A stretch of 64,000 nt of DNA from RYN-230 sp963760405. GTDB taxonomy: Bacteria > Actinomycetota > Actinomycetes > Streptosporangiales > Streptosporangiaceae. The stretch's first letter is position 1; each line of letters opens with the position of its first letter. Made by a program: the position numbers and the translations under genes. Positions 26,352 to 34,806 of this stretch are shown piece by piece. The notes under the pieces were generated by a model. It was not told the origin of the DNA, did no database searches, and saw only the letters and a program-made list of their open reading frames with translations. The stretch is taken from NCBI GenBank assembly GCA_963760405.1, contig CAVXCV010000010.1:248001-312000 (forward strand). Reading direction: 5' to 3'.

Positions 26352-27356
26352 ATGACGGAACGCAAGAGCCCGACGGCGGTTCTGCACGAAGGCCCCCGGG
26401 CGCTGAACGACGAGCAGGTGCGCGCGATCGAGGAGTCCGACCTGAAAGGCGTGCTCGACGTCGACATCGACGACGTCATCGAGTACGTGCACAAGGACCT
26501 GAAGTCGCTGCCGGACTTCACGACGCTTTACCGCAAGTACCTGAAGCAGCGGTGGGACGTCTACGATCTCGACTTCACCCAGGACAAGATCGACTGGACC
26601 GAGAAGATGACGGAGGACGAGCGGCAGTCGTTCATCGCCATCGCCTCCGGCTTCCACCACGGTGAGCGGCAGGTCGAGATCGAGCTGCCGGTGTTCATGA
26701 TCGGCGCCAGCGAGGAGGAGAAGCTGCACATCGCCGCGCAGATCGAGGACGAGGCGCGGCACACTGTCTTCTTCGACCGGTTCTACCGGGAGGTCGTCGG
26801 CCTCCAGGGCGACGACATCATGGACATCCTCGACGCGTCGTTCCCCTGGGTGTCGGAGACGTTCGTCGGGCCGTTCGGGCTGCTGGCCTACCAGGCGGAT
26901 GAGGTACGGCGGAACCCGTACGATGAGCGGGCGCGGGTGCGGTACGGCACGAACTACTTCCTGTGGATCGAGGGCGTGCTCGCGCTGTCGGTCATGAAGG
27001 TGACGCTGTCATACGCCCGCTGGCGCGGGTTCCTGCCTGCCTACTACACCGGCTTCACCGCGACGTGCCGGGACGAGTCGCGGCACGTGCAGGGCGGCAT
27101 GCGCTACCTGCAGGAGGCGGTCCGGAAGGACCCGTCGATGATCAACGAGATCCACGCCACCCTGCGGACGATCCTGGCGCTGTCCGGGGTGGCCAGCCGC
27201 GAGATCTACTACGAGCCGCTGGGCTGGACCGAGCCCGAGGTGCGGATGCTGTTCTTCCAGCAGCTGCGCCGGAAGCTGAACGACGTCGGCATCGACCTCG
27301 CTCCTGACCTCGAGAACATGCTCCCGCAGGTGCAGCCGGTCCTGGCGGGTGGGTGA
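26352..27356 (+). CDS. R2-like ligand-binding oxidase (R2lox; NrdB-like Mn/Fe protein)
   Basis: 334 residues from ATG 26352. It is a ferritin-like protein related to the ribonucleotide reductase small subunit, but with the R2lox signature. Ligands: E105 in HHGERQVE, E134 and H137 in EDEARH, E207 in NYFLWIEG, E242 and H245 in RDESRH. V108 is three residues after E105 and Y202 is five before E207. In R2lox the equivalent Val and Tyr form an ether crosslink, and the site holds a Mn/Fe cofactor with a bound fatty acid. Spacing within each motif matches. The oxidised substrate is unknown. Overlaps none; the next gene starts 4 bases on. Confidence 0.92.
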   Translation: MTERKSPTAVLHEGPRALNDEQVRAIEESDLKGVLDVDIDDVIEYVHKDLKSLPDFTTLYRKYLKQRWDVYDLDFTQDKIDWTEKMTEDERQSFIAIASGFHHGERQVEIELPVFMIGASEEEKLHIAAQIEDEARHTVFFDRFYREVVGLQGDDIMDILDASFPWVSETFVGPFGLLAYQADEVRRNPYDERARVRYGTNYFLWIEGVLALSVMKVTLSYARWRGFLPAYYTGFTATCRDESRHVQGGMRYLQEAVRKDPSMINEIHATLRTILALSGVASREIYYEPLGWTEPEVRMLFFQQLRRKLNDVGIDLAPDLENMLPQVQPVLAGG

Positions 27357-27359
27357 GCC

Positions 27360-27872
27360 GTGGCGGAGCCGATGTTCTTCAGCAAGGAATGGGCCGACGC
27401 GGTCCGCGACGCCCTGGTCGCCGGCCCGTCGGACCAGGCCCGGGCCGGCAAGCTGCAGATGTACTGGGACTTCTTCGAGCTGATCAAGGGCATGTACCCG
27501 GCGTCGTGGGCGCTCGGGTGCCGTAACCTGCCCGCGGAGCTGGGCGAGGGGCCGAGGTACCTGTTCGTCCAGTGGCACGGTGGCACGGTCACCGGCTGCC
27601 AGATCATCGGGCCGGACGAGCCGCTCGCGGCCAGCTACGTGCTGGCCATGGACTACGCGGACTGGACGGCGCTGCACGAGGGCTACGACGCGCAGCGCAC
27701 CGTCATGTACCGCAAGATCCTGCTGGAGGACGGCGACCTGCTCGAGTTCTTCAAGACCATCTACTTCTTCGTGGAGTGCCTGGCCATCATCGGCAGGGTG
27801 CCGGCCGGCTACCCGGCGCTCACCGCGTCTTGGCCGGGTGGCGCTACGCCGCGCTCACGGCGGCCTGGCTGA
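27360..27872 (+). CDS. SCP2-like protein, probable R2lox partner
   Basis: 170 residues from GTG 27360, only 3 bases after the R2lox stop. FFSKEWADAVRDALVAG and the following beta-strands (YLFVQWHGGTVTGCQI, then YVLAMDYADWTALHEGYD) and the helix pattern suggest a sterol-carrier-protein-like lipid-binding fold. The last 25 residues are low quality; the adjacent frame at 27830-27946 reads LAGWRYAALTAAWLIVAVRT, which looks more natural, so the 3' end may be frameshifted. A lipid-like ligand would suit R2lox, whose site binds fatty acid. Fold assignment is tentative. Confidence 0.6.
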   Translation: MAEPMFFSKEWADAVRDALVAGPSDQARAGKLQMYWDFFELIKGMYPASWALGCRNLPAELGEGPRYLFVQWHGGTVTGCQIIGPDEPLAASYVLAMDYADWTALHEGYDAQRTVMYRKILLEDGDLLEFFKTIYFFVECLAIIGRVPAGYPALTASWPGGATPRSRRPG

Positions 27873-28328
27873 TCGTCGCCGTGCGCACCGCCCTCGGCGG
27901 CGCCCGCGGCCGCCTGTTCCTGCCCGCCCCGGCCAGTACGCAATAGCCGTAATAGACCTGTGACGATTTCCCAGCCGCGCCTATCCCTGGATTGGCGTTG
28001 TTTCTGCCGGGCTCGCCTATGGCCAGGATGAGTGCGGATTATCCCAATTCTGGGTGTTTCGCCGCCCTGGCGGGTACCGGGCCTGGCGGCAGCGGCCCGG
28101 ATGCGGGTGCCGCCTGCGGTGACGCCAGCCGCGCAGAAGTTATACGGGAAGCCAGGGCGCCTTTACTGGCCGCTACTGGCCGTCAGCCAGGTCACCTGTG
28201 CTGCCGCCTGGCGCTGCGGAACATCCCTGGCCAGGTGGCGTCAAAAACACCAGCGGTAAGGGACCGGGATAAGCCGCGCACCCGTTTGTTCCTGCTAGGC
28301 TGCGCAGCCAAATGGGGAGGGGATCACC
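27873..28328. other. 456-base region between the SCP2-like gene and lsr2
   Basis: No gene is supported; the ORFs crossing it (for example 27992-28363) have no domains and lack start signals. It should hold the lsr2 promoter; I cannot place it with confidence. GGGGAGGGG (28314-28322) is the ribosome binding site of lsr2. The part from 27873 to 27946 may be the frameshifted end of the previous gene. Confidence 0.35.
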
Positions 28329-28661
28329 ATGGCCCAGAAAGTCAGCGTCCTGCTGCTGTGTGACCTTCACGCCGATGGCGATGCCGAGGCTCAGGAGACG
28401 ATTTCGTTCGCGATCGGCGGCACGCCGTATGAGATCGATGTCTGCGCGGCGCACGCCCAGGAGATCCGGGACACGCTGCAGCCGTACGTCGAGCATGCCC
28501 GGCGGGCGCGCGGGACCGGCCAGCGTCACCGCAGCCGCAGCATCTCCGACCGGGCCCACACGGCCGAGATCCGGGCCTGGGCCAAGCAGCACGGGCACCA
28601 GATCAGTGAGCGGGGCCGTATCCCTGCCGCGGTCGTGACCGAGTACGAGCAGAATCACTAA
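28329..28661 (+). CDS. lsr2: Lsr2-family nucleoid-associated protein
   Basis: 110 residues, normal for Lsr2. The N-terminal dimerisation domain is VSVLLLCDLHADGDAEAQETI and FAIGGTPYEIDVCAAHAQ. A basic linker (ARRARGTGQRHRSRS) leads to a C-terminal DNA-binding domain (TAEIRAWAKQHGHQISERGRIPAAV) with the RGR minor-groove motif. Lsr2 is an H-NS analogue that silences AT-rich, often acquired DNA. Typical actinobacteria have one or two copies; the ordinary GC content here gives no hint of a mobile element. Confidence 0.95.
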   Translation: MAQKVSVLLLCDLHADGDAEAQETISFAIGGTPYEIDVCAAHAQEIRDTLQPYVEHARRARGTGQRHRSRSISDRAHTAEIRAWAKQHGHQISERGRIPAAVVTEYEQNH

Positions 28662-28672
28662 CCAGGCGGCCG

Positions 28673-29614
28673 TCAGGCTCCGGCTGGCGCCAGCACGATG
28701 TCGAAGCGCACACGTGACCAGGCGCGATCACCGAGATCCCGGCCGTCCGGGGCTGGCCTGCCCGCTGGCTGCGGCTCGAAGTCGCGGACCAGGGACTTCT
28801 TGACGCCGAACACCGCATCGCGGGTGAGCAGTTCGTCGCCGCGGACGAAGATATGCGTCACCAGCGTGCGCCTGCCGTCCGCGGTCACCAGGAAGTGCAG
28901 GTGCGACGCCCGCATCGGGGAGCGGCCGGCCGCCTCCAGGAGCTTGCCCACGGGCCCGTCATGCGGGATAGGGTACGGCGTCGGGGTGAGTCCCCAGAAC
29001 CGGTAGCCGCCCTGGTCGTCGGCGAGCAGGTGGCCGCGGGCCGCGACCCGGCCGTCGCCGTACTGGACATCGTAGAAGCCATCGTCGTCGGCCTCCCACA
29101 CCTCGATCCGGGCCCCGGGCACCGGCTTGCCGTCGGTGTCCGTCACCGTGCCCTCCACCCAGCACGGCTCGCCGGGTGCGCCGGCGCTGATGTCCCCGCC
29201 GAGCGGAATCCGCGGGGACCCCCCGGCGAAGAACGGCCCGACCACGGTGGCCTCGGTCGCGTTGGCGTACGCCTCGTTGTTGATCGCGATCGTCTGCATC
29301 GAGACGCCGAGCACGTCGGACAGCAAGATGAACTCCTGGCGCCGGTCGTCGGTGATGTGCCCGGCCTCGGTCAGGAACGCGATCGCGCGCTGCCACTCCG
29401 CTTCGGTCAGCCGCACCTCACGCAGGAACGCGTGCAGGTGCCGGGTCAGCGCCTGCATCAGCTGCTTCAGCCGCGCGTCGCCCGCATGGCCGAACGAGGC
29501 GGTGACCTGCTCGACGAGATCCTGCTCGACGAGATCCTGCTCGCGGGCCTGCTGGCTGGCTGGCACCCCGGCTGCACCGGTGCCGCGGGTGTGGCGGTGA
29601 TCGTCCGCGCTCAT
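28673..29614 (-). CDS. Intradiol ring-cleavage dioxygenase (hydroxyquinol 1,2-dioxygenase-like)
   Basis: 313 residues. The N-terminal helical dimerisation domain (about 30-125) is as in catechol/hydroxyquinol dioxygenases; the C-terminal beta domain binds Fe(III). Ligands: Tyr in DDGFYDVQY, Tyr in TPYPIPHDGPV, and two His in MRASHLHFLV. IPLGGDISAG and PIPHDGPVGKLL favour hydroxyquinol over catechol as substrate. It would open the ring to maleylacetate in aromatic degradation. The N-terminus holds a duplicated DLVEQ unit from a 15-base tandem repeat (about 29514-29543). Confidence 0.9.
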   Translation of the reverse strand: MSADDHRHTRGTGAAGVPASQQAREQDLVEQDLVEQVTASFGHAGDARLKQLMQALTRHLHAFLREVRLTEAEWQRAIAFLTEAGHITDDRRQEFILLSDVLGVSMQTIAINNEAYANATEATVVGPFFAGGSPRIPLGGDISAGAPGEPCWVEGTVTDTDGKPVPGARIEVWEADDDGFYDVQYGDGRVAARGHLLADDQGGYRFWGLTPTPYPIPHDGPVGKLLEAAGRSPMRASHLHFLVTADGRRTLVTHIFVRGDELLTRDAVFGVKKSLVRDFEPQPAGRPAPDGRDLGDRAWSRVRFDIVLAPAGA

Positions 29615-29772
29615 CTGCTCTCCTCCATGCTCGCCAGCGATCCGCCGCTCCGCCCCGGGCAGGCCGGCCGCCGGGAAGAATCCCGGAATACCGGCGGCAC
29701 AGCGACATCGCTCAGCTCACGGCCACTCTCGCCAGACTCCCTCGACCGCCGGGTGAGGCCGATCTTATGTCG

Positions 29773-30489
29773 TCAGTGACCGGCGATCTGGCCACCGTCG
29801 ATATGCAGGATCTCGCCGGTGATGAAGGGCGATGACTCCAGGAAGAGGATGCCGTCGACGATGTCGCTGACCTGGCCGACATGCCCGACGGGCGGCAGCC
29901 GCGGGCCCAGCGCGGCGTAGCTTTCCGCCGGATGCATCGGGGTGCGGATGATGCCGGGCGAGACAGCGTTGACCCGGATACCACGCGAGGCGTACTCGAT
30001 GGCCAGTGACCTGGTGGCCGACGCGAGGCCGCCCTTGGTGAGCGAGGTCAGCACCGATGGCGCGCTGGAGCTGGCGTAGTCAGCGAGCGTGGTCGTGATG
30101 TTGACGACGTGACCGCCGCCTCGCTGCAGCATCTCGGCGATGACGCGCTGAGTCAGCCAGAAGAATCCCGTGAGGTTCACGCTCACCATGAGGGCATAGT
30201 CTTCCGCCGTGTAGTCGGTGAACGGCTTGGCGATGAAGACGCCGGCGTTGTTGACGAGGGTGTCGATGCGCCCGAAGCGCTCGAGTGCCCCGCTGATGAT
30301 CCGGTCGGTGGTGCCGGCCTCGGAGACGTCCCCGTCGACGGTGAGCACGGCCGGGTCCCCGGCGGGTCTGATTGTCCGGGAGGTGGCCACGACCGCCCAG
30401 CCCTGCCGGCGGTACCCGGCGACCAGTCCGGCGCCGATGCCTTGAGAGGCTCCGGTGATGATGGCGACCTTCTGCTCATGCTCGCTCAT
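29773..30489 (-). CDS. SDR-family oxidoreductase lacking the catalytic tyrosine motif
   Basis: 238 residues. It has TGASQGIG, NNAG and NVSP-type segments (RVNAVSPG, then DGGQIAGH). The usual catalytic Ser-Tyr-Lys reads ITTTLADYASSSAPSVLTSLTKGG. The lysine of LTK is there, but the residue four before it is Leu rather than Tyr. Such non-canonical SDRs occur, and may use another mechanism or be non-catalytic. It starts two bases after the isomerase gene stop, so they share a transcript. Confidence 0.85.
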   Translation of the reverse strand: MSEHEQKVAIITGASQGIGAGLVAGYRRQGWAVVATSRTIRPAGDPAVLTVDGDVSEAGTTDRIISGALERFGRIDTLVNNAGVFIAKPFTDYTAEDYALMVSVNLTGFFWLTQRVIAEMLQRGGGHVVNITTTLADYASSSAPSVLTSLTKGGLASATRSLAIEYASRGIRVNAVSPGIIRTPMHPAESYAALGPRLPPVGHVGQVSDIVDGILFLESSPFITGEILHIDGGQIAGH

Positions 30490-30491
30490 GT

Positions 30492-30836
30492 CTACCCCGG
30501 CTGGGTGATCGCCGGGTCGCTCGGGTGCTGGGCGAGCGTCGTGGTCTGCACGGTCATCCAGGGGTCCAGCGGCAGCGACTTCAGGACCGCCTCCATCTCA
30601 GTGGCGTCCCGGGCTCGCCACAGGCCCAGCGTGCGCCCTTCGCCCGGCAGGGCCCAGAGCCGGCGCAGATGCCCTTGCGCCGCGAGCTCCCGCGAGTGCG
30701 CGGCCTCGCGGGTGCGGATGTCTTCGACGGCTCCGGCGGGGGTTCCCTCCGGGATGTGGGTGGTCATGACGACGAGATACTCCGCGCCAGGGCGCACGGC
30801 CCCGCCCCCGTCGTCACGTCCGTCATAGCCGCTCAT
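30492..30836 (-). CDS. Muconolactone delta-isomerase family protein
   Basis: 114 residues. The core from EYLVVMTTHIPEGTPAGAVEDI to LWRARDATEMEAVLKSLPLDPWMTVQTTTLAQHPSDP matches muconolactone isomerase (CatC), a ferredoxin-like fold that converts muconolactone to the enol-lactone in the beta-ketoadipate pathway. The first 15 residues (GYDGRDDGGGAV) are unusual, and a start a few codons later may be used. It is between the VOC and SDR genes with 9- and 2-base gaps, an obvious operon. Confidence 0.82.
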   Translation of the reverse strand: MSGYDGRDDGGGAVRPGAEYLVVMTTHIPEGTPAGAVEDIRTREAAHSRELAAQGHLRRLWALPGEGRTLGLWRARDATEMEAVLKSLPLDPWMTVQTTTLAQHPSDPAITQPG

Positions 30837-30845
30837 CAGGCCGGG

Positions 30846-31289
30846 TCACCGGCCGGGCCGGCGGGTGGTGATCTCCTGGAGCAACCAGCCGTTGCCGTCC
30901 GGGTCGCTGAACGAGGCAAACGAGCCGTAGCTCTTGTGGTCCGGGGCCGGGCCGGGCACCCGTCCCTCGGTCCCGGCGTGGTGGAACACCCCGCCCGCGT
31001 CATGGAACACCTCGCTTACCTCGGCGCCGCGGCTGGCCAACTCGGCCCGGGCCGCCTCGATGTCGGTGACAGTGAGCTGCAGGCCCTGAGCGGAGCCCGG
31101 CGCGGCCGTCGTGATCCCGGTGCCGAAGATGATCGAGCACGCCGACCCGGGCGGGGTCAGCTGCACCACCCGGAAATCCGGGCCGGTGGAAAAATTGGCG
31201 TCCAGCCGCCACCCCAGCCCCTGGTAGAAGTCCTTGGCCTTGTCCACGTCGGAGACCGGTACCACCACAACCTCGAGCTTCATGTCCAC
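30846..31289 (-). CDS. VOC-family (glyoxalase/bleomycin-resistance fold) protein
   Basis: 147 residues with a betaalphabetabetabeta repeat. KLEVVVVPVSDVDKAKDFYQGLGWRL is the first module; FASFSDPDGNGWLLQEI closes the second with the typical Glu metal ligand. The first metal position is not the usual His/Glu pair. It begins the minus-strand operon with the isomerase and SDR. Function is open: lyase, dioxygenase or binding protein. Confidence 0.82.
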   Translation of the reverse strand: MDMKLEVVVVPVSDVDKAKDFYQGLGWRLDANFSTGPDFRVVQLTPPGSACSIIFGTGITTAAPGSAQGLQLTVTDIEAARAELASRGAEVSEVFHDAGGVFHHAGTEGRVPGPAPDHKSYGSFASFSDPDGNGWLLQEITTRRPGR

Positions 31290-31470
31290 GACTGCGGCTC
31301 CTCTCTTTGGATGTCAGTGGCCCGGCTGCCTGCCACTAGCTGGTCCTGCCCGCTACGGTATGGGTGGCAACGCTCCCCGGGCCAGACCGGTCCGGCCGGG
31401 GCAACTGGCTCCGCTGGATGCGGAGCAGGGACTGACCAGTCAGGCCCGACGGGCGCACTCAGGCCCGTGG

Positions 31471-33150
31471 TCATTCGTCGTCCTCCCGGACCCACGCCTC
31501 GTAGGCCTGGACCGCGGTCGGCAGCGTGGGGAAGAGCCGCTCGGCACCGATCTTGCTGGCCAGGCCGAAGGACTGCAGCCTGGCCAGCAGGTCCTGCTTG
31601 ACCCGGGCGAGCGCGAACACGGTACCCGCGCTGGTGAGTTCTTCGCGCAGCGCGTCGACCGCCTCCAGGGCGGTGAAGTTGACCTCGACGTTCGCCTCGA
31701 CGTTGAGCACGAACCAGCGGACGCCACCGGGCTGCTGGTCCGCGGCGGCCAGGGCCCGGCGCCGGAAATCCGCGGCGTTCGCGAAGAACAGCGGCGCGTC
31801 GTAGCGGTACACCACGAGCCCCGGGATCGTCCGCGCGTCCGGGTAGTCGTCCACGTCGTGCATGCCCGCCAGGCCAGGGACGCGCCCGAGGACCGCGTCG
31901 TGCGGGCGGGCCACCCGCAGCAGCAGTTCGGCGACGGACAGGCCGATGGCCAGCAGGACGCCATAGAGAATGTCGAAGGCCAGGACACCAGCGCCAGCCG
32001 CGAGGGCCAGCGCCATCTCACTGCGCCGGAACGCCAGCAGCCGCCGGAACGCCTGGACATCGATCAGCCGGATCGCCGCGTAGATGACGATCGCGCCCAG
32101 CGCGGCGGCTGGGAAGCGCGCCAGCACCGGCCGCGCGAAGAGCAGGACAGCGAGCGCGGATGCTGCCGCCGCCAGCGAGTACACCTGTGTCCTGCTGCCT
32201 GTCGCGACGCCGATGGCCGTCCTGGTGGCGCTGCTGCTGACCGGAAACCCGCGGAGCAGGGCCGATCCCGCATTGGCGGCGCACAGCGCCAGCAGTTCCT
32301 GGTTGGGCCGGATCTCCTCGCCGCGCCGTGCGAACGACCGTGCGGTCAGCACGTCGTCGCTGAAAGCGACGACCAGAACGCCGAACGCCGGCAGCAGCAG
32401 CTCCCTCAGGTCATGCGGGTGAAGACCAGGCAGCCTCGGCACGGGCAGGGCTGCCGGGATGGGGCCGATCACGCTGACGCCGCGCTGGCGGAGGCCGAAG
32501 ACCGCAACGGCGGCGGTGGCCAGCAGGATGGCCAGCAGCGGGCCAGGCCCGTGCGGCCACCGGGCGTGGGTGACGAAGAGGAAGGCCAGGACCGCCAGTG
32601 CGATGGTGAGCGTCGCCAGCCGGATCCCGCCCAGGCCGCGGGCAAAGGAGAGGACCTGCGCCAGGAAGCTCTCCCCGGTGACCGGCACGCCAGTCACCCT
32701 GGCCAGCTGGCCCGCGATCATGATCAGGGCCACGCCCGCCATGTAGCCGACCAGGATGGGCCGCGACAGTAGGTCCGCCACGAACCCCAGCCGCAGCAGC
32801 CAGGCCACCAGCGACATCGCCCCTACCAGCAGCGCCAGCGTGACGGCGAGCTCGGCGTACCGCGCCGGGTCGCCCGCGGCCAGCGGCCCGATCACGGTCG
32901 CCGTCATCAGCGCGGTAGTGGCTTCCGGCCCCATCGACAGGGACCGCGACGAGCCGAGGATCGCATAGGCCACGAGCGCGGGCAGGGCAGCCCACAAGCC
33001 AGTGACCGGGGCCAGCCCGGCGACCGTCGCGTACGCCATGACCTGCGGCACCAGGTAGGCCGCCACGGTGACGCCAGCGATCAGATCCCCGCGCAGCCAG
33101 GCCCGCTGGTAGTGGCGCAGCATGGCCAGTCCAGGGATCATGCCAGACAT
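31471..33150 (-). CDS. SulP-family anion transporter with C-terminal STAS domain
   Basis: 559 residues. The family N-terminus RGDLIAGVTVAAYLVPQVMAYATVAGL is present, with 10-12 membrane segments and the LSMGPEATTALM loop. The cytoplasmic C-terminus is a STAS domain (about 445-555: IPGLVVYRYDAPLFFANAADF, then VEVNFTALEAV). Members carry sulfate, bicarbonate or other anions, often as symporters. No carbonic anhydrase or sulfate gene is next to it, so the substrate is unknown. The start may be one of several Met codons (residues 1, 4 or 10). Confidence 0.92.
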   Translation of the reverse strand: MSGMIPGLAMLRHYQRAWLRGDLIAGVTVAAYLVPQVMAYATVAGLAPVTGLWAALPALVAYAILGSSRSLSMGPEATTALMTATVIGPLAAGDPARYAELAVTLALLVGAMSLVAWLLRLGFVADLLSRPILVGYMAGVALIMIAGQLARVTGVPVTGESFLAQVLSFARGLGGIRLATLTIALAVLAFLFVTHARWPHGPGPLLAILLATAAVAVFGLRQRGVSVIGPIPAALPVPRLPGLHPHDLRELLLPAFGVLVVAFSDDVLTARSFARRGEEIRPNQELLALCAANAGSALLRGFPVSSSATRTAIGVATGSRTQVYSLAAAASALAVLLFARPVLARFPAAALGAIVIYAAIRLIDVQAFRRLLAFRRSEMALALAAGAGVLAFDILYGVLLAIGLSVAELLLRVARPHDAVLGRVPGLAGMHDVDDYPDARTIPGLVVYRYDAPLFFANAADFRRRALAAADQQPGGVRWFVLNVEANVEVNFTALEAVDALREELTSAGTVFALARVKQDLLARLQSFGLASKIGAERLFPTLPTAVQAYEAWVREDDE

Positions 33151-33293
33151 CTACCCGCCTTCCAGCACCGCGATCTCCGCTTCGCGCTGGTGCGGTCTGA
33201 GCAGCGATCGCGGCAGCCGTCGACCAGGTCAGCTTTTGTCTTGATTCGCGGTATCCTGCCCGGTCAGGCCGGTACGGGCTAGCATGATGCGCC

Positions 33294-34505
33294 ATGCGGG
33301 TGATCAGCGGATTCGGGGTCGTGCTGACGGCGGTGGCGTCCGCGCTGGCCCTGACGGCCTGCGGGACAGCCCCGGTGAAGCCGAGCGCGGCGAGCGCACC
33401 CCACCTGCGCCTCAGCACGCTGCCCGTCCGGCTGCCCGCACCAGCCATCCAGTCGGCGGTGGCCCGGGCCCCCGCGGCCAGCAGCCATCCGGCCGCCGCG
33501 CCAGCGCAGGAGCTGGCCCAGGCGGGCAACCCGGCCGGGCACGCTTATGTGCCCCCCGCCGCGCAGGCGGTCGACACCTCACATCCGACCCGGGTCATCG
33601 GCAACGGCACCCCGGCCAGCTGCACGTCCGCGGCGGTGGTCGCGGCGGTCGCGGCAGGCGGCATCATCACCTTCTCCTGCGGCCCGGCCCCGGTGACCAT
33701 CACCATGCAGGCCACGGCCAAGGTGGTGAACACCAGCTCGCAAGTGGTCCTGGACGGCGGCGGCAAGGTGACGCTGAGCGGCGGGAACGCGGTCCAGATC
33801 CTGTACCTGGACACCTGCGACACCAGCCAGCAGATCACCTCGTCGAACTGCTGGGACCAGGCCTGGCCGCGGCTCACCGTGCAGAACCTGACCTTTGCCA
33901 ACGGCAACGCCACCACCAGTGACAACACCGACGGGGGCGGTGGGGCCATCTTCGACCTCGGCGGCGAGCTCAAGGTCGTCAACTCCACTTTCCTGGATAA
34001 CCGCTGCTATGCCACCGGCCCCGACCTGGGCGGCGCGGCGATCCGGGCGCAGGGGTTCGCCTCCGGGCCGGGCCAGCACAGCCCGGCGCCGGTCTACATC
34101 GTGCAGAGCACGTTCCGCGGCGGCGTCTGCTCCAACGGCGGCGCGCTCAGCAGCATCGGCGAGTCCTGGGTGGTGCTCAACAGTGTCCTGACCGGGAACC
34201 AGGCGGTCGGCTTTGGCGCCAACCCGGCCGCCTCCGGCACCCCGGGCGGGGGCAGCGGCGCGGCCATCTACACCGACGGCGACTCCTACGACGTGACGGT
34301 GGCCGGCAGCGTGCTCGAGAACAACACCGCCCGCGAGGGCGGCGGGGCCATCTTCTACGTCAGCGACGACCGCACCGGCACGCTGACGATCCAGGGCTCT
34401 TCGCTGGTGAACAACCCCAGCGAGGGCTTTTCCACAGCTGGCTATCCCGGCATCTTCTACAGCAGCAACGGCCAGCCGATCGTCTCCGGCTCGACGCTCA
34501 GCTAA
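33294..34505 (+). CDS. Secreted right-handed beta-helix lipoprotein
   Basis: 403 residues. A lipoprotein signal (FGVVLTAVASALALTAC, cleaved before Cys) is followed by a long Ala/Pro linker (about 25-95). The rest is a repetitive beta-helix with TITMQATAKVVN, NLTFANGNATTSDN, STFRGGVCSNGGAL and NTAREGGGAIFYV-like coils, as in pectate-lyase-fold and Pmp-like proteins. No catalytic residues can be assigned. Divergent from the SulP gene with 143 bp between starts. It may act as an adhesin or polysaccharide-binding protein. Confidence 0.85.
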   Translation: MRVISGFGVVLTAVASALALTACGTAPVKPSAASAPHLRLSTLPVRLPAPAIQSAVARAPAASSHPAAAPAQELAQAGNPAGHAYVPPAAQAVDTSHPTRVIGNGTPASCTSAAVVAAVAAGGIITFSCGPAPVTITMQATAKVVNTSSQVVLDGGGKVTLSGGNAVQILYLDTCDTSQQITSSNCWDQAWPRLTVQNLTFANGNATTSDNTDGGGGAIFDLGGELKVVNSTFLDNRCYATGPDLGGAAIRAQGFASGPGQHSPAPVYIVQSTFRGGVCSNGGALSSIGESWVVLNSVLTGNQAVGFGANPAASGTPGGGSGAAIYTDGDSYDVTVAGSVLENNTAREGGGAIFYVSDDRTGTLTIQGSSLVNNPSEGFSTAGYPGIFYSSNGQPIVSGSTLS

Positions 34506-34619
34506 ACCCCGGGCGATCGGGCCGGCCGGGATGACGGACCGCACCATCCGCGGTGGGTGAGGCGGCCCCGGCCGCCCGCCTGTTAGGCACGAGGGGAGCC
34601 GCCAACGGGAGGACTGACC

Positions 34620-34775
34620 ATGTTGTTCTGGATCACTGGCAGCATCATCTACTTCGTACTGCTCGTCACCCTCGGCGTGATCGCGATACGGAAGGGCCAC
34701 TGGATCATGTTCCTCATTGGCATTTTCCTGCCGATCTTCTGGCTGATCGGCGCGCTGCTGCCGCGGCGGCGCTGA
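34620..34775 (+). CDS. Small membrane protein, 51 residues
   Basis: Bases 34620-34775 give 51 codons plus stop with GGGAGG seven bases before ATG. The protein starts MLFWITGSIIYFVLLVTLGV, has a short basic loop (IRKGHW), a second hydrophobic helix (MFLIGIFLPIFWLIGALL) and ends PRRR. Two transmembrane helices with positive flanks are clear. It is similar to small hydrophobic proteins in actinomycetes that precede larger membrane proteins, but the function is unknown. Confidence 0.75.
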   Translation: MLFWITGSIIYFVLLVTLGVIAIRKGHWIMFLIGIFLPIFWLIGALLPRRR

Positions 34776-34806
34776 CAGCGGTACCGGGGCAGCAGGCCAC
34801 GGTCAG

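Noticed and set aside
27992..28363. ORF overlapping the lsr2 start
   Set aside because: Low-complexity, no domain, and it would conflict with the well-supported lsr2 start.
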